64,000 bases of DNA from CAVVIO01 sp963748095 (GTDB lineage Bacteria; Bacteroidota; Bacteroidia; Bacteroidales; UBA10428). A program made the translations under genes and the position numbers. Position 1 is the first letter of the stretch. The number at the start of each line of letters is the position of its first letter. The DNA lies in NCBI GenBank assembly GCA_963748095.1, contig CAVVIO010000009.1, positions 62,001 to 126,000 on the forward strand, in the 5' to 3' direction. Below, in pieces: positions 26,922 to 36,026 of this stretch. Below the pieces are notes generated by a model that saw only the letters and a list, made by a program, of their open reading frames with translations, had not been told where the DNA came from and searched no databases.

Positions 26922-28655
26922 ATGAAAAAGTATTATGCCTTCTTTATTATGTCACTTTTTGTAGCGGTGGCTTTTTTGAGTTCCTGTAAAAAGGATAACA
27001 CAACACCCGATGCTCCTAAAGTAACTGCTCCGTCAACTACAACTGATGTTCAGGTTGGACAGAGTACAGATCTTGAGTTTTCTGTTAATGTTCCCGGTGG
27101 CTACGCTTCTTCTTCAGTTACTGCTGATGGAGGAAATGCCACAATCAAAAGTGAACCAGCCAATGGTTCAGCAACAGGAACTGTAGTTGTAACTTTTACG
27201 GCAGATGCTACAGCCGGCGCTGCATCTGTAACACTAACCATTACTGATAACAATCAGAAAACTGATAATGGTTCTGCCACTGTTAATAAAACTACTGATG
27301 CTGTAGTAGTAACACCTACAAAAGATGTTTATGCATCGGCAGATGGTACAGGTACGGTTACCTGGTACAGCGATACTATTTATGTGATGCACGGATTTAT
27401 TTTTGTAAATGACGGACAAATCCTTACCATTGAGGCCGGAACAGTAATAAAAGGACTTCCCGGACAGGGTGAAGGTGCTTCCGCACTTATCGTAGCCCGG
27501 GGTGGAAAAGTTATGGCTGAAGGTACTGAATCAGCTCCGATTATTATGACCGGTTTAGCTGACAACCTGGATGGTTCTGTTCCCGACGATGCCAACCAAC
27601 TTTGGGGTGGCCTGATCATCCTCGGAAAAGCAACAACTAACAATATTGCCGAAGGCGGTGAAAAAGCAATTGAGGGAATTCCTGAAAGCGAAACCAGGGG
27701 ACTTTATGGAGGAACTGATGATGCAGATAATTCAGGTGTATACAAATACATATCTATTCGTCATGGTGGTAGTGTAATTGGCGCTGACAATGAAATAAAC
27801 GGTATTTCTTTAGGCGCTGTTGGTTCAGGAACAACACTTGATCATCTTGAGGTATTCTGTAATTTCGATGACGGTATTGAATTCTTTGGCGGTAACCCCA
27901 AAGTAACCAATGTGGTTCTTTCTTACACAGGTGATGACGGACTGGATGAAGATGAAGGTTTTCATGGTACCGTTCAGAATGCCCTGGTATGGAAAAAAGC
28001 TTCGACCAACGAAAGTAGTGACCCGCGCGGTGCAGAACTTGATGGTGGCGTAGGCTCCAATGAACCTGAAAAACCTTTCGCAACAGCTTCAATGGCTAAT
28101 ATTACCCTTTTTGGAGAAGGTACCAACGATTTAACTTCTTCAAATAAACAAACATTTTATATGCGTGACGGTTGGGCCGGAAGGTTCTTTAACTCCATAT
28201 TCTACGGTTTTGATGGTCCTATCGACATGGAAAGAAGAACGGATAAGATCAATTCGGTTGATAGCAAATCTGCAAGTTGTTACGACCAGTGGTTATCTGT
28301 AGCAGATGGTGGTTACGGGAATCTGAAAATAGAAAAGAATTTGATTTATACTGACGGAGTTACTACTAACGATTCTTTAGGTTTTGCCGATGTATTTGTG
28401 TTAAGTGATGAAACTGATGCAGCCAAGGAATACTCAGTTGAGCAATACCTGATGGCTAATAATAAAATTGCCGATCCTGATTTCGGAACCGGAGCCGATA
28501 AATTTACTCCTGCTTCCGCTGATGTTACTTCTGATCTTATGACAGGTCTTTCAACATACGGTCTGGAAGACAAAGGATACAAAGGTGCTGTTGATCCAAA
28601 CGGAACTCCTTTCTTTGCAAACTGGACCTTTACATGGGAAGTTATAAATAGATAA
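26922..28655 (+). CDS. Surface lipoprotein with beta-helix region, partner of a TonB-dependent receptor
   Basis: A 577-residue lipoprotein: signal peptide with lipobox LSSC (VAVAFLSSCKKD). Residues about 30-125 form an Ig-like beta domain rich in Ser, Thr, Ala and Gly. From about 130 onward there are repeated strand-turn units (ILTIEAGTVIKGLPG, LWGGLIILGKA, YKYISIRHGG, LDHLEVFCNFDDGIEFFGG) typical of a right-handed beta-helix. It is followed by a terminator and then by a TonB-dependent receptor gene in the same direction, an arrangement seen for paired surface-binding lipoprotein and channel. The ligand is not identified. It is not a SusD homologue. Confidence 0.8.
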   Translation: MKKYYAFFIMSLFVAVAFLSSCKKDNTTPDAPKVTAPSTTTDVQVGQSTDLEFSVNVPGGYASSSVTADGGNATIKSEPANGSATGTVVVTFTADATAGAASVTLTITDNNQKTDNGSATVNKTTDAVVVTPTKDVYASADGTGTVTWYSDTIYVMHGFIFVNDGQILTIEAGTVIKGLPGQGEGASALIVARGGKVMAEGTESAPIIMTGLADNLDGSVPDDANQLWGGLIILGKATTNNIAEGGEKAIEGIPESETRGLYGGTDDADNSGVYKYISIRHGGSVIGADNEINGISLGAVGSGTTLDHLEVFCNFDDGIEFFGGNPKVTNVVLSYTGDDGLDEDEGFHGTVQNALVWKKASTNESSDPRGAELDGGVGSNEPEKPFATASMANITLFGEGTNDLTSSNKQTFYMRDGWAGRFFNSIFYGFDGPIDMERRTDKINSVDSKSASCYDQWLSVADGGYGNLKIEKNLIYTDGVTTNDSLGFADVFVLSDETDAAKEYSVEQYLMANNKIADPDFGTGADKFTPASADVTSDLMTGLSTYGLEDKGYKGAVDPNGTPFFANWTFTWEVINR

Positions 28656-28673
28656 TCTTGAATTGTGAGTTTT

Positions 28674-28702
28674 AAAAAAGGCCAAAATTTTTGGCCTTTT
28701 TT
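28674..28702 (+). terminator. Terminator-like hairpin between lipoprotein and receptor genes
   Basis: A near-perfect stem AAAAAAGGCCAAAA/TTTTGGCCTTTTTT with a 1-nt centre. Its position inside the likely transport cluster suggests differential expression, with more lipoprotein than receptor transcript. Confidence 0.8.
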
Positions 28703-28816
28703 AATTTATATAAAACCCCGATAAAGACTTAACACGAAATTAAAATTGGGTTAATATTCAGGCTTTATTTAATATCTACTTTAGCGCTGTTATATTATTC
28801 TAACTAACAAACACCT

Positions 28817-31654
28817 ATGAATTTAAAACTTACTGTTTTAAGTGTTGCCCTGATGTTGTGTGGCATTTTTTCTGTACTCGGACAAACAGGTTCAGTACGT
28901 ATTACTGTTGTGGATGATAAAACCGGTGAAACACTGGTTGGAGCAAATGTGATCATTGACGGAACCACAAAGGGAGCTACTTCCGATTTGGATGGAGTTG
29001 CAACACTTGCTCTGGATCCTGGAACCTATGATATACGGGTATCTTACATATCGTATCAGCCAACTGTTATCAAAGATGTAAAAGTAGATCCTGGTAAAAT
29101 AAATATTTTTACCGTGCGGTTAAATTCTGCTGATCTTCAGATTAATGAAGTTGTTATTACCGCCAAAGCAGCCCGGAATACGGAAAACGCCCTGTTAACA
29201 CTTCAAAAAAAATCACCCAAGTTGTTTGATGCTATTACATCCGATCAATTTTCGAAGATAGGAGCAAGCGATGCGGCAGGAGCACTGAAAAAAGTCACCG
29301 GCGTTACTATTTCAGGTGGAAAGTATGTTTATGTCCGCGGTTTAGGCGACAGGTATAGCAAATCGATGTTGAACGGTTCGGACGTACCCAGTCTCGATCC
29401 TAACAAAAATGCTGTTCAACTTGATCTTTTTCCAGCCAATCTGTTAGATAATATTATTGTTTATAAAACTTTCACACCCGATCTTCCCGGCGATTTTGCC
29501 GGTGGACTGGTAGATATTAATACCAAGGATTTTCCGGAATCCTTTAATTGGCATTTATCGGTTGGTTTCGATTATAATAAACAGAGTAACCTTAACAGTA
29601 ACTTTTTAACTGCTAAAGGCAGCCCGACTGATTTTCTGGGCTTCGATAACGGATTTCGGTCACTGCCAGCTTTATTGAAGCAATACAATGCAGAGGATTT
29701 CCCTGGTCCCTATGGTGATAAAACAACTATTACAGAGGTTTCCAGGGCATTTAAGAACAGACAGTTTCAACCGGGAAAGGCTTCCCAGTTCCTCAATCAT
29801 GATTTCAATTTTTCAATCGGCAATCAGTTTTTGCTTTTTAAAAGGCAGTTGGGATATATATTTGGACTTTCCTACAGCAGGGATTTTTCAAACTATACCC
29901 GTAAAACAGGTGTTGAAAATGTATTTGAAGGAATCAGCCAGGGACAAACCACCCTCAATAACGATATCCTTACAACAAGCAAAGAACAAAGATCTACCGA
30001 TGAGGTATTATTGGGGGCCATGTTTAACACTTCCTACAAACTGAATAATAATAATAAGATCAGTATTGCCCTGTTAGCTAACCAGAGCGGAAACAGTGAA
30101 AACAGGTACCAGGATGGGTACAAACTGGATAACGCTTCCGATTCAACAGTTCACCTGCAAAACCGGACAATAAATTACACTGAAAGGTCTTTTGGGAATG
30201 GTCAGATAAGAGGTGAACATGTAATAAAAGGATTGAATAATCTGAATATTGCCTGGAGTAATTCCTATACTTTCTCATCAATTAATCAGCCTGATTTTCG
30301 TTTGATGCGAAATACATACTCTTTTGATGAAAACAGTGGAGATACTTTATATAACGTGGGGAATAACGATAAACCATCCCGTTTTTACAGGGATTTGAAG
30401 GAAATAAATGATAATGCAAAGCTCGATTTTACAATTCCAGTAGCGCTATTCAACGGGTTAAAATCAAAAATTAAATTTGGTGGTTATTTTCTTTATAAGA
30501 ACAGGTCTTACAGGGAAAATGTATATCAGTACAGTATCCAGTATAACAGGAGTTATGATGGAGATATTAGTGGATTTTTTCTGGATAAGAATCTTGGCTG
30601 GGTTAATAATGGAACAGAATTAAGGAATTTCCTGTTTATGTATAATAATAAAAGCAATAATTTTGATGCATATCAACGGTTACAGGCTGGTTATGCCATG
30701 ATTGAAAGCGCGGTAACAGAAAAGTTAAAGATTACTGCAGGAGTGCGTTTTGAAAAAACATTGATGCACCTGAAAGCCTTTAGCGACTCATCAGGTACCA
30801 TACAAACCAATGATTTGCTGCCATCAGTTGCTTTTACATATAATTTAAATGAAAAAACCAATTTGCGTATTTCAGCCAATCGAACGTTAGCACGACCATC
30901 CTTCAGGGAATTTGCACCATTGGCCACGTTTGATTTTTTCGGGGGATATATTCAAAACGGGAATCCGGATCTGAAACGGACGCTGATCAATAATTACGAT
31001 CTGAGGTGGGAAAGATTTCCAAATCCCGGAGAATATTTATCTCTCAGTCTGTTTTACAAGAAATTTTTCAATCCGATAGAAAATACCCAACTCCGTCATT
31101 CCGGCGGGTCAGCCAGTGAGTTCCAGTATAATAATGTCGATCAGTCATATATGTATGGGATTGAATTGGAGGCCAGAAAAAACCTGGGCTCGGAGGGATC
31201 TTTCCTGCAACATTTTAAAGCGGCTGCGAATTTTTCCTATGTTTATGCATTTGTAAATGTAACGAATGATGAATTGCAGACTATTCAAACATGGAATCCC
31301 GGAGCCAGTAAAACAAGGCCCATGTTTAACCAGGCTCCGTATACCGTAAATGCAAGTATTTTATATGAGAATCCGGATAAGGGATGGGAATCTAACCTGA
31401 ATTTCAATGTGTCAGGAGCACGACTGCTTGTATACCAGATTGACCTTCCGTCTATTTACCTGCAACCGATGCCTGATTTGAATTTTACCATCATGAAAAC
31501 ATTATTTGAGCATTACTCAATTCGTTTCAGGGTAAAAAATATTCTTAACAACATTTATAAAGAACAAATGACACTCGACAATAACGCGTTCTATAAAACA
31601 AAATACCAGTTGGGAAGGACCTTTTCCTTATCTCTAAGTTACAATTTCAAATAA
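28817..31654 (+). CDS. TonB-dependent receptor with carboxypeptidase-regulatory-like N-terminal domain
   Basis: A 945-residue outer-membrane receptor: signal peptide (cleavage near VLGQ), a carboxypeptidase-like regulatory domain at about 25-100 (VRITVVDDKTGETLVGANV), a plug domain at about 120-230 (ASDAAGALKKVTGVTI, YVYVRGLGDRYSKSMLNG) and a 22-strand barrel ending in LSLSYNFK. It is not a typical SusC because no SusD gene follows; the neighbours are a beta-helix lipoprotein upstream and a small lipoprotein downstream. It imports an unidentified ligand energised by TonB. Confidence 0.9.
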   Translation: MNLKLTVLSVALMLCGIFSVLGQTGSVRITVVDDKTGETLVGANVIIDGTTKGATSDLDGVATLALDPGTYDIRVSYISYQPTVIKDVKVDPGKINIFTVRLNSADLQINEVVITAKAARNTENALLTLQKKSPKLFDAITSDQFSKIGASDAAGALKKVTGVTISGGKYVYVRGLGDRYSKSMLNGSDVPSLDPNKNAVQLDLFPANLLDNIIVYKTFTPDLPGDFAGGLVDINTKDFPESFNWHLSVGFDYNKQSNLNSNFLTAKGSPTDFLGFDNGFRSLPALLKQYNAEDFPGPYGDKTTITEVSRAFKNRQFQPGKASQFLNHDFNFSIGNQFLLFKRQLGYIFGLSYSRDFSNYTRKTGVENVFEGISQGQTTLNNDILTTSKEQRSTDEVLLGAMFNTSYKLNNNNKISIALLANQSGNSENRYQDGYKLDNASDSTVHLQNRTINYTERSFGNGQIRGEHVIKGLNNLNIAWSNSYTFSSINQPDFRLMRNTYSFDENSGDTLYNVGNNDKPSRFYRDLKEINDNAKLDFTIPVALFNGLKSKIKFGGYFLYKNRSYRENVYQYSIQYNRSYDGDISGFFLDKNLGWVNNGTELRNFLFMYNNKSNNFDAYQRLQAGYAMIESAVTEKLKITAGVRFEKTLMHLKAFSDSSGTIQTNDLLPSVAFTYNLNEKTNLRISANRTLARPSFREFAPLATFDFFGGYIQNGNPDLKRTLINNYDLRWERFPNPGEYLSLSLFYKKFFNPIENTQLRHSGGSASEFQYNNVDQSYMYGIELEARKNLGSEGSFLQHFKAAANFSYVYAFVNVTNDELQTIQTWNPGASKTRPMFNQAPYTVNASILYENPDKGWESNLNFNVSGARLLVYQIDLPSIYLQPMPDLNFTIMKTLFEHYSIRFRVKNILNNIYKEQMTLDNNAFYKTKYQLGRTFSLSLSYNFK

Positions 31655-32157
31655 TGATGAATAATATCATGAATAAAATAACAGCAGGGATAGTAATTTT
31701 AGTGCTATCGTTATCATTTTCTTTACTTATTTCCTGTGGTACCGGAAAACAAAAAAATGCGTACTATTTCAGTGCAGCCCAGATTAAGGATCATCCACAT
31801 CCCGATCAGGTAAAGAAGATCATGAAACAGGAACCGGACTCAGCTTTTTACCGGCTGTATTTCGGAAAGGAAATATATGTACAGATATATTATAAAGAGG
31901 ATTCCACAGAATTCCGGTTTAACAAAGATTTATCGTTAAAAGAGGTAATAGTAAATAAACCGTCACTGAAATATGCCCCGGAGAGTATTACACATTTCGG
32001 ACTGACTTACCAGGAGCCTAATCAAAAAGATTCGGCAGCTTATTTTAGTTGGAAGGATCAGTACGATGGTTTCGATGTCATCAATTTTTACAAAGTAGGA
32101 AGTAAAAAGAATAAAGAGGGTTATGTGTATAAGATTTACTTTAAATTAAAAAGCTAA
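31654..32157 (+). CDS. Small lipoprotein in the TonB receptor operon
   Basis: A 167-residue lipoprotein with the lipobox LLISCGTG. Its first codon overlaps the receptor stop codon by one base, so the two genes are translationally coupled. Several nearby ATGs (31654, 31657, 31669) could start it. The mature part is hydrophilic with alternating strands and no catalytic motif. It probably works with the receptor at the outer membrane; I do not recognise the family. Confidence 0.75.
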   Translation: MMNNIMNKITAGIVILVLSLSFSLLISCGTGKQKNAYYFSAAQIKDHPHPDQVKKIMKQEPDSAFYRLYFGKEIYVQIYYKEDSTEFRFNKDLSLKEVIVNKPSLKYAPESITHFGLTYQEPNQKDSAAYFSWKDQYDGFDVINFYKVGSKKNKEGYVYKIYFKLKS

Positions 32158-32230
32158 TCTTATTCCCCCTTTATCCCATGCTGGAGTGTTATTCTTAGTG
32201 TTTCTATATAAACTTCCGTATTTGCCGGTT

Positions 32231-32638
32231 CTACAGAGCAGTTGAGACAGTCGCTTCTTTCAACCACTCATTCGCTTTTTCCAGGGAATCAAAATATTGC
32301 ATCATTTTATTTTCGGTGATCTTTTCGATGTTTTTCACATAGAACTCCTTAAAAATATCGGGTTCCATTATAACTGCAATCTTCTTTAAACCATATGAAA
32401 TTGCTTTCGGAATAATTTCATTTTGCAACCAGGCGGAAGTACCAGGGCCAACGACTCCTTCATTCCGGATATCCGATAACCAACCAGTAGCTTTATATTC
32501 TTTCAGGTACTCGATTCCTTTTGTAAACATCATTTTATAAGTTGCTTCATTCTGGAATTTTTTCCAGATCAGTTCAATCGTGTTCGTTTCTTCATTAAAC
32601 TGAAGATTTGCTTTTTCATGCTCGATCAGTAATTTCAT
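32231..32638 (-). CDS. SpoIIAA/STAS-like protein
   Basis: A 135-residue soluble protein with the pattern of SpoIIAA-like (STAS-fold) proteins found in Bacteroidota: an opening beta-hairpin with NTIELIWKKF, WLSDIRNEG at the central strand, KKIAVIMEPDIF and a C-terminal EKANEWLKE helix. These proteins are of unknown biochemical role; some STAS proteins bind lipids or regulate partners. It stands alone and convergent with the TonB cluster. Confidence 0.6.
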   Translation of the reverse strand: MKLLIEHEKANLQFNEETNTIELIWKKFQNEATYKMMFTKGIEYLKEYKATGWLSDIRNEGVVGPGTSAWLQNEIIPKAISYGLKKIAVIMEPDIFKEFYVKNIEKITENKMMQYFDSLEKANEWLKEATVSTAL

Positions 32639-32862
32639 TGTTTTACCCTTTTTAATTTATAATTCATATTCACTACCTGTTAATTCAGCATTCAACTTGT
32701 AAAATATTCTCTAACATATACCTGTCAGCAAACATAGATTCAGATACAGTAGGTTCTTTATATGAATGATACAACATATAAAGAACAGTATTATAAAACT
32801 GATTGGTGAAGGGATCCCTTTCGGGAATTTGAGAGGTTGGATACCTTTTTACTGTATTTAAA

Positions 32863-32907
32863 AAATAAGGTTACTCCAGAAAAATATATTTTTGGAATAA
32901 CCTTATT
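32863..32907 (-). terminator. Long hairpin after the M13 peptidase gene
   Basis: AAATAAGGTTA with its partner TAACCTTATTT, extended by a TCCAGAAAAA/TTTTTGGA inner stem with small bulges. It lies 46 nt after the peptidase stop. The rest of the 314-nt gap (32639-32952) holds nothing I can name. Confidence 0.6.
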
Positions 32908-32952
32908 TATATTATAAAAGGTAAAACCTAAAATGGATAACCGATAAGATTC

Positions 32953-34092
32953 TTACCAGATTTTCACCCGCAGACTGTCGGGTCGCCACATGGCATCTCC
33001 TTTTTTAACGCCGAAGGTTGCATAAAATTCGGGCATATCCGATAGCGGGCCGATCACTCTGAATTTTACCGGTGAGTGCGGATCACTGCGTACTTGCGTA
33101 GAAATAGCTTCCGGACGCATGTTCACCATCCAGGCAAGTGCATAGCCCAGGAAAAAGCGCTGGTCAGGGTTCAGTCCGGCAATGATCTCGTTGTTTTTAT
33201 ATTGTTTTGTCTGCTTGAAAGCCTGGTATCCCATCATAATTCCCCCCAGATCGGCAATGTTTTCTCCCTGTGTAAGTTCCCCGTTGATGTGCAGGCTGTC
33301 TACTGCGATATATCCGTCGTATTGCTGAACGATCAGCTTGGTTTTGGCAAAGAATTTCGCACTGTCTTCAGGAGTCCACCAATTGTGGAGGTTGCCGGAA
33401 GCATCGTATTTACTGCCCTGATCGTCGAAACCGTGAGTCATTTCATGTCCGAAGGTTGAACCGCCGATTATGGAATACAGGATGGCATCGTCGGCCATTT
33501 TCTTTTCATATCCCGGCACCAGGATGTTGCAGCCCGGAACCACGATTTCGTTGTTCGAAGGATTGTAATAAGCATTGTATGTTTGCGGTTCCATTTCCCA
33601 TTCGGTACGGTCAACCGGTTTGCCATATTTCGCGATCATGTAATCCATTTCCCATTTATTGGCATTCATCACATTTTGCACATAAGAGGTACGATCGACA
33701 TGCAGGCTGCTCAGATCCTTCCATTTATCAGGGTAACCTACTTTCATAATCATGGCATTGAGCTTTATTAACGCTTTTTCCTTGGTAGGTTCACTCATCC
33801 AGTCGAGTTGCCGGATACGGTCGGCATAAACTTTACGGATGGCATTACCAATCTCCAGTAATTTTTCCTTGGTGCCAGCTGGCAGGTACTCCTTTACATA
33901 TACTTCTCCAATCAACTCGCCCAGCGAACCATCGGTTTGTCCCACTACCCTTTTCCAGCGGGGTTTTGGCTCGGTAACGCCTCGAAGGGCAGTAGCATAA
34001 AAATGAAAGACTTCATTGTAAGTTTTATCGTCCATGTAAGATGCCAGAGAGCTGACCAATTGGTATTTAAGGTAATTTTTCCAGTCGGCCAA
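32953..34092 (-). CDS. M13 (neprilysin/PepO) metallopeptidase, C-terminal catalytic part (after frameshift)
   Basis: This 379-codon frame holds the catalytic domain: the NxxYxP-type segment NAYYNPSNNEIVVPG, the zinc motif HEMTH in FGHEMTHGFDDQG and the third ligand region GENIADLGG. The opening residues (ADWKNYLKYQLV) continue directly from the frame at 33945-35000. The TTG listed as a start codon is therefore internal. With the N-terminal frame it makes a peptidase of about 680 residues, the family's usual length. It degrades oligopeptides in the periplasm if restored. Confidence 0.8.
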   Translation of the reverse strand: MADWKNYLKYQLVSSLASYMDDKTYNEVFHFYATALRGVTEPKPRWKRVVGQTDGSLGELIGEVYVKEYLPAGTKEKLLEIGNAIRKVYADRIRQLDWMSEPTKEKALIKLNAMIMKVGYPDKWKDLSSLHVDRTSYVQNVMNANKWEMDYMIAKYGKPVDRTEWEMEPQTYNAYYNPSNNEIVVPGCNILVPGYEKKMADDAILYSIIGGSTFGHEMTHGFDDQGSKYDASGNLHNWWTPEDSAKFFAKTKLIVQQYDGYIAVDSLHINGELTQGENIADLGGIMMGYQAFKQTKQYKNNEIIAGLNPDQRFFLGYALAWMVNMRPEAISTQVRSDPHSPVKFRVIGPLSDMPEFYATFGVKKGDAMWRPDSLRVKIW

Positions 34093-35000
34093 GCGGGTAC
34101 GATTTCAGATATCCGTTCAAGGCGGTGAAAATACTCTGGTTGCCCCACAATTACCGAATCCACATTATGAAGTCCTGTATTTTCGTTAAAAGTATCCCAG
34201 TTGATATTGGGCATGGTCTGTGTCAATTGCTTATAGGCTATTTTATGGTAATTTTTGAAAGGATCACGCAAATCTTCCCCTTTGCGCGATACTTTGGCCA
34301 TGGCGGTTTCGAGAGTCATTTCGCGGGCGGCTGCCTGTTTAGCGGTAATGCTGTCATCGCCAAGAATCACAAACATGTGCTGCAAATGCTGGAGGAATTT
34401 GGCGCGAATATCAACAGCCCTCTTATCAGTGTCAAAATAGTAATCCCGGTCGGGCAGGTTCAATCCTCCCTGCCACAAAAAGACAGCATTTTTGGTACTG
34501 ATCTTATCATCGGGCGCTACCCAGAACGAAAATAACGGAGAAGCAGAAACCATGTGTATATAGGCTGCCATTTCAATAATACCGTTAATGTCTGTTATTG
34601 CATCGATACGGGCAAGATCGTCTTTCAGTCCGCTGATCCCGTTTTTATTCAGTGTTACACTGTCCATTCCTGAGTAGAAAAAATCACCGATCTTTTGCTT
34701 GTTGCTGCCTTTTTCGGCATCGGTGAGTTTTGCTGCCGATTCACAAATGTCACGTATCTGGCTGTTGATGGTATCCTGTATAAGCTGCCACAGTCCGTTA
34801 CTGGTTTCACTTGCCGGAATAGGATTTTCCTTAAACCATTTGCCGTTGGCAAAATCGAAGAAATCGTCGCCCGGTTTTACCGTGGAGTCGATGTGCGAGG
34901 CCAGTGCATCGGGTTGTTGCGATTCTTTTTTGGTAGTGGTACACGAGGTTATCCATATAAAAGCTGCCGGTAGCAGCAGGTAGCTGATTTTTCTGATCAT
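33945..35000 (-). CDS. M13 metallopeptidase, N-terminal part (frameshifted)
   Basis: A lipoprotein signal (IWITSCTTTKK) is followed by the M13 N-terminal domain: GDDFFDFANGKWFKENPIPA, SRKGEDLRDPFKNYHK and so on to ERISEIVP. After position about 34095 the frame leaves the family sequence; the last 47 codons are out of frame. The true product continues at ADWKNYLK in the other frame. A net loss of one base (or gain of two) near CCCGCTTGG explains it. The gene is 1 kb of a 2048-nt locus and is probably either inactive or affected by a sequence error. Confidence 0.78.
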   Translation of the reverse strand: MIRKISYLLLPAAFIWITSCTTTKKESQQPDALASHIDSTVKPGDDFFDFANGKWFKENPIPASETSNGLWQLIQDTINSQIRDICESAAKLTDAEKGSNKQKIGDFFYSGMDSVTLNKNGISGLKDDLARIDAITDINGIIEMAAYIHMVSASPLFSFWVAPDDKISTKNAVFLWQGGLNLPDRDYYFDTDKRAVDIRAKFLQHLQHMFVILGDDSITAKQAAAREMTLETAMAKVSRKGEDLRDPFKNYHKIAYKQLTQTMPNINWDTFNENTGLHNVDSVIVGQPEYFHRLERISEIVPAWPTGKITLNTNWSALWHLTWTIKLTMKSFIFMLLPFEALPSQNPAGKG

Positions 35001-35180
35001 AAACTTTTTAATTAATATTGTGTCGTTATCTCCTAATAAAATGAATGTAAATATATTGCCGGTGAATATATGAAAAAAGGATTTTTGTTTGGTTTTTTCA
35101 GAGGATTTTTGAATTGTTTTGGGAATTGGAGTTAAAAGACTCCAGGTTTATACATCCTTTAAAAAATTTCCAGGAGAGAT

Positions 35181-35528
35181 TTATCCAATCAAACTTTCAA
35201 GTTCCTTTTCCAGATTTATCAAAGTATCATGAATAATTTGCCAAACTTCTTCTGCATCAATTCCAAAATAATTATGTGCTACAATATTTCTGAACCCTTT
35301 TACCTTAAACCAGTCAATTTTTCCTGAGGTTTCTTTAAGTATATCGTCGGATAATTTATCTACCATTTCTCCGATAACAATAAAATTCATCATTGTTGCA
35401 TCAAAGGAAATAGTGTCACTATAGAATGCATCAGCTTCCTGAAATTAACCAGAATATTCCTGAATCTTTTTTATTGAATCAAGCATATTAAGGATACAAT
35501 TGAAATCCTTATGTGATGGTTTATGCAT
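35181..35528 (-). pseudogene. hepT: HepT-like toxin (HEPN) gene with in-frame stop
   Basis: Reading from ATG at 35528 gives MHKPSHKDFNCILNMLDSIK and so on to SG, then an in-frame TAA at 35445-35447 (codon 28), then FQEADAFYSDTISFDATMMN and a full HEPN domain with the RNase motif RNIVAHNY (RX4HXY, FRNIVAHNYFG). The start overlaps the stop of the MntA gene by 8 nt (ATGCATAA), as in intact MntA-HepT loci. One base change (CAA to TAA) would explain the interruption. Re-initiation at the ATGs at 35390-35393 could give a 70-residue HEPN fragment; it probably lacks the N-terminal helix. Confidence 0.85.
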
Positions 35529-35820
35529 ACCTGGTTTCTGACAAAATCTGGGTTTTGAAGATTGGTTTGATATATTTTTCCCGGCAAATATCTACCGGAA
35601 AATTGAATTCTGATTGAATCTCATTTTTTAACTTTTGTTTAATGGTGTACAAATCCGGGGTATCATCTTCAAATTCAACAATTAAGTCGATATCGCTTTT
35701 ATTGTTTTGTTCTCCTCTTGCAACAGAACCAAAGATACCAATCCGTATCAGATGATATTCCTTTTGAAACCTGTCTTTATTTGAAGATAAATAAACCAAT
35801 AATTGTTTCGAATCAATCAT
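35521..35820 (-). CDS. mntA: MntA-type nucleotidyltransferase antitoxin
   Basis: A 99-residue minimal nucleotidyltransferase with the exact GSx10DxD signature: GSVARGEQNNKSDIDL, followed by IVEFED. MntA proteins neutralise the RNase HepT by adenylylating a tyrosine in its RX4HXY motif, and that tyrosine is present in the neighbouring sequence. The coding region looks intact while the toxin gene has a stop, the order expected when a toxin is lost first. Confidence 0.88.
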   Translation of the reverse strand: MIDSKQLLVYLSSNKDRFQKEYHLIRIGIFGSVARGEQNNKSDIDLIVEFEDDTPDLYTIKQKLKNEIQSEFNFPVDICREKYIKPIFKTQILSETRYA

Positions 35821-36026
35821 TTCTTAAGTTATTTCACCCAAATATACGATTTTTACTTTTAAGCAAAGTTTCCTATCTGTGATAAATAAAACTTATCCTT
35901 AATTGTTTTAAAAAATGAATTTTTCGAAAAAATAAAATCCTTTTATCTAATGTGATTACAGCATTTCAAACTTTTACTTTCTTTGTATATATCCAATAAT
36001 GGGAATAAGTACCTGACGTATATCCT

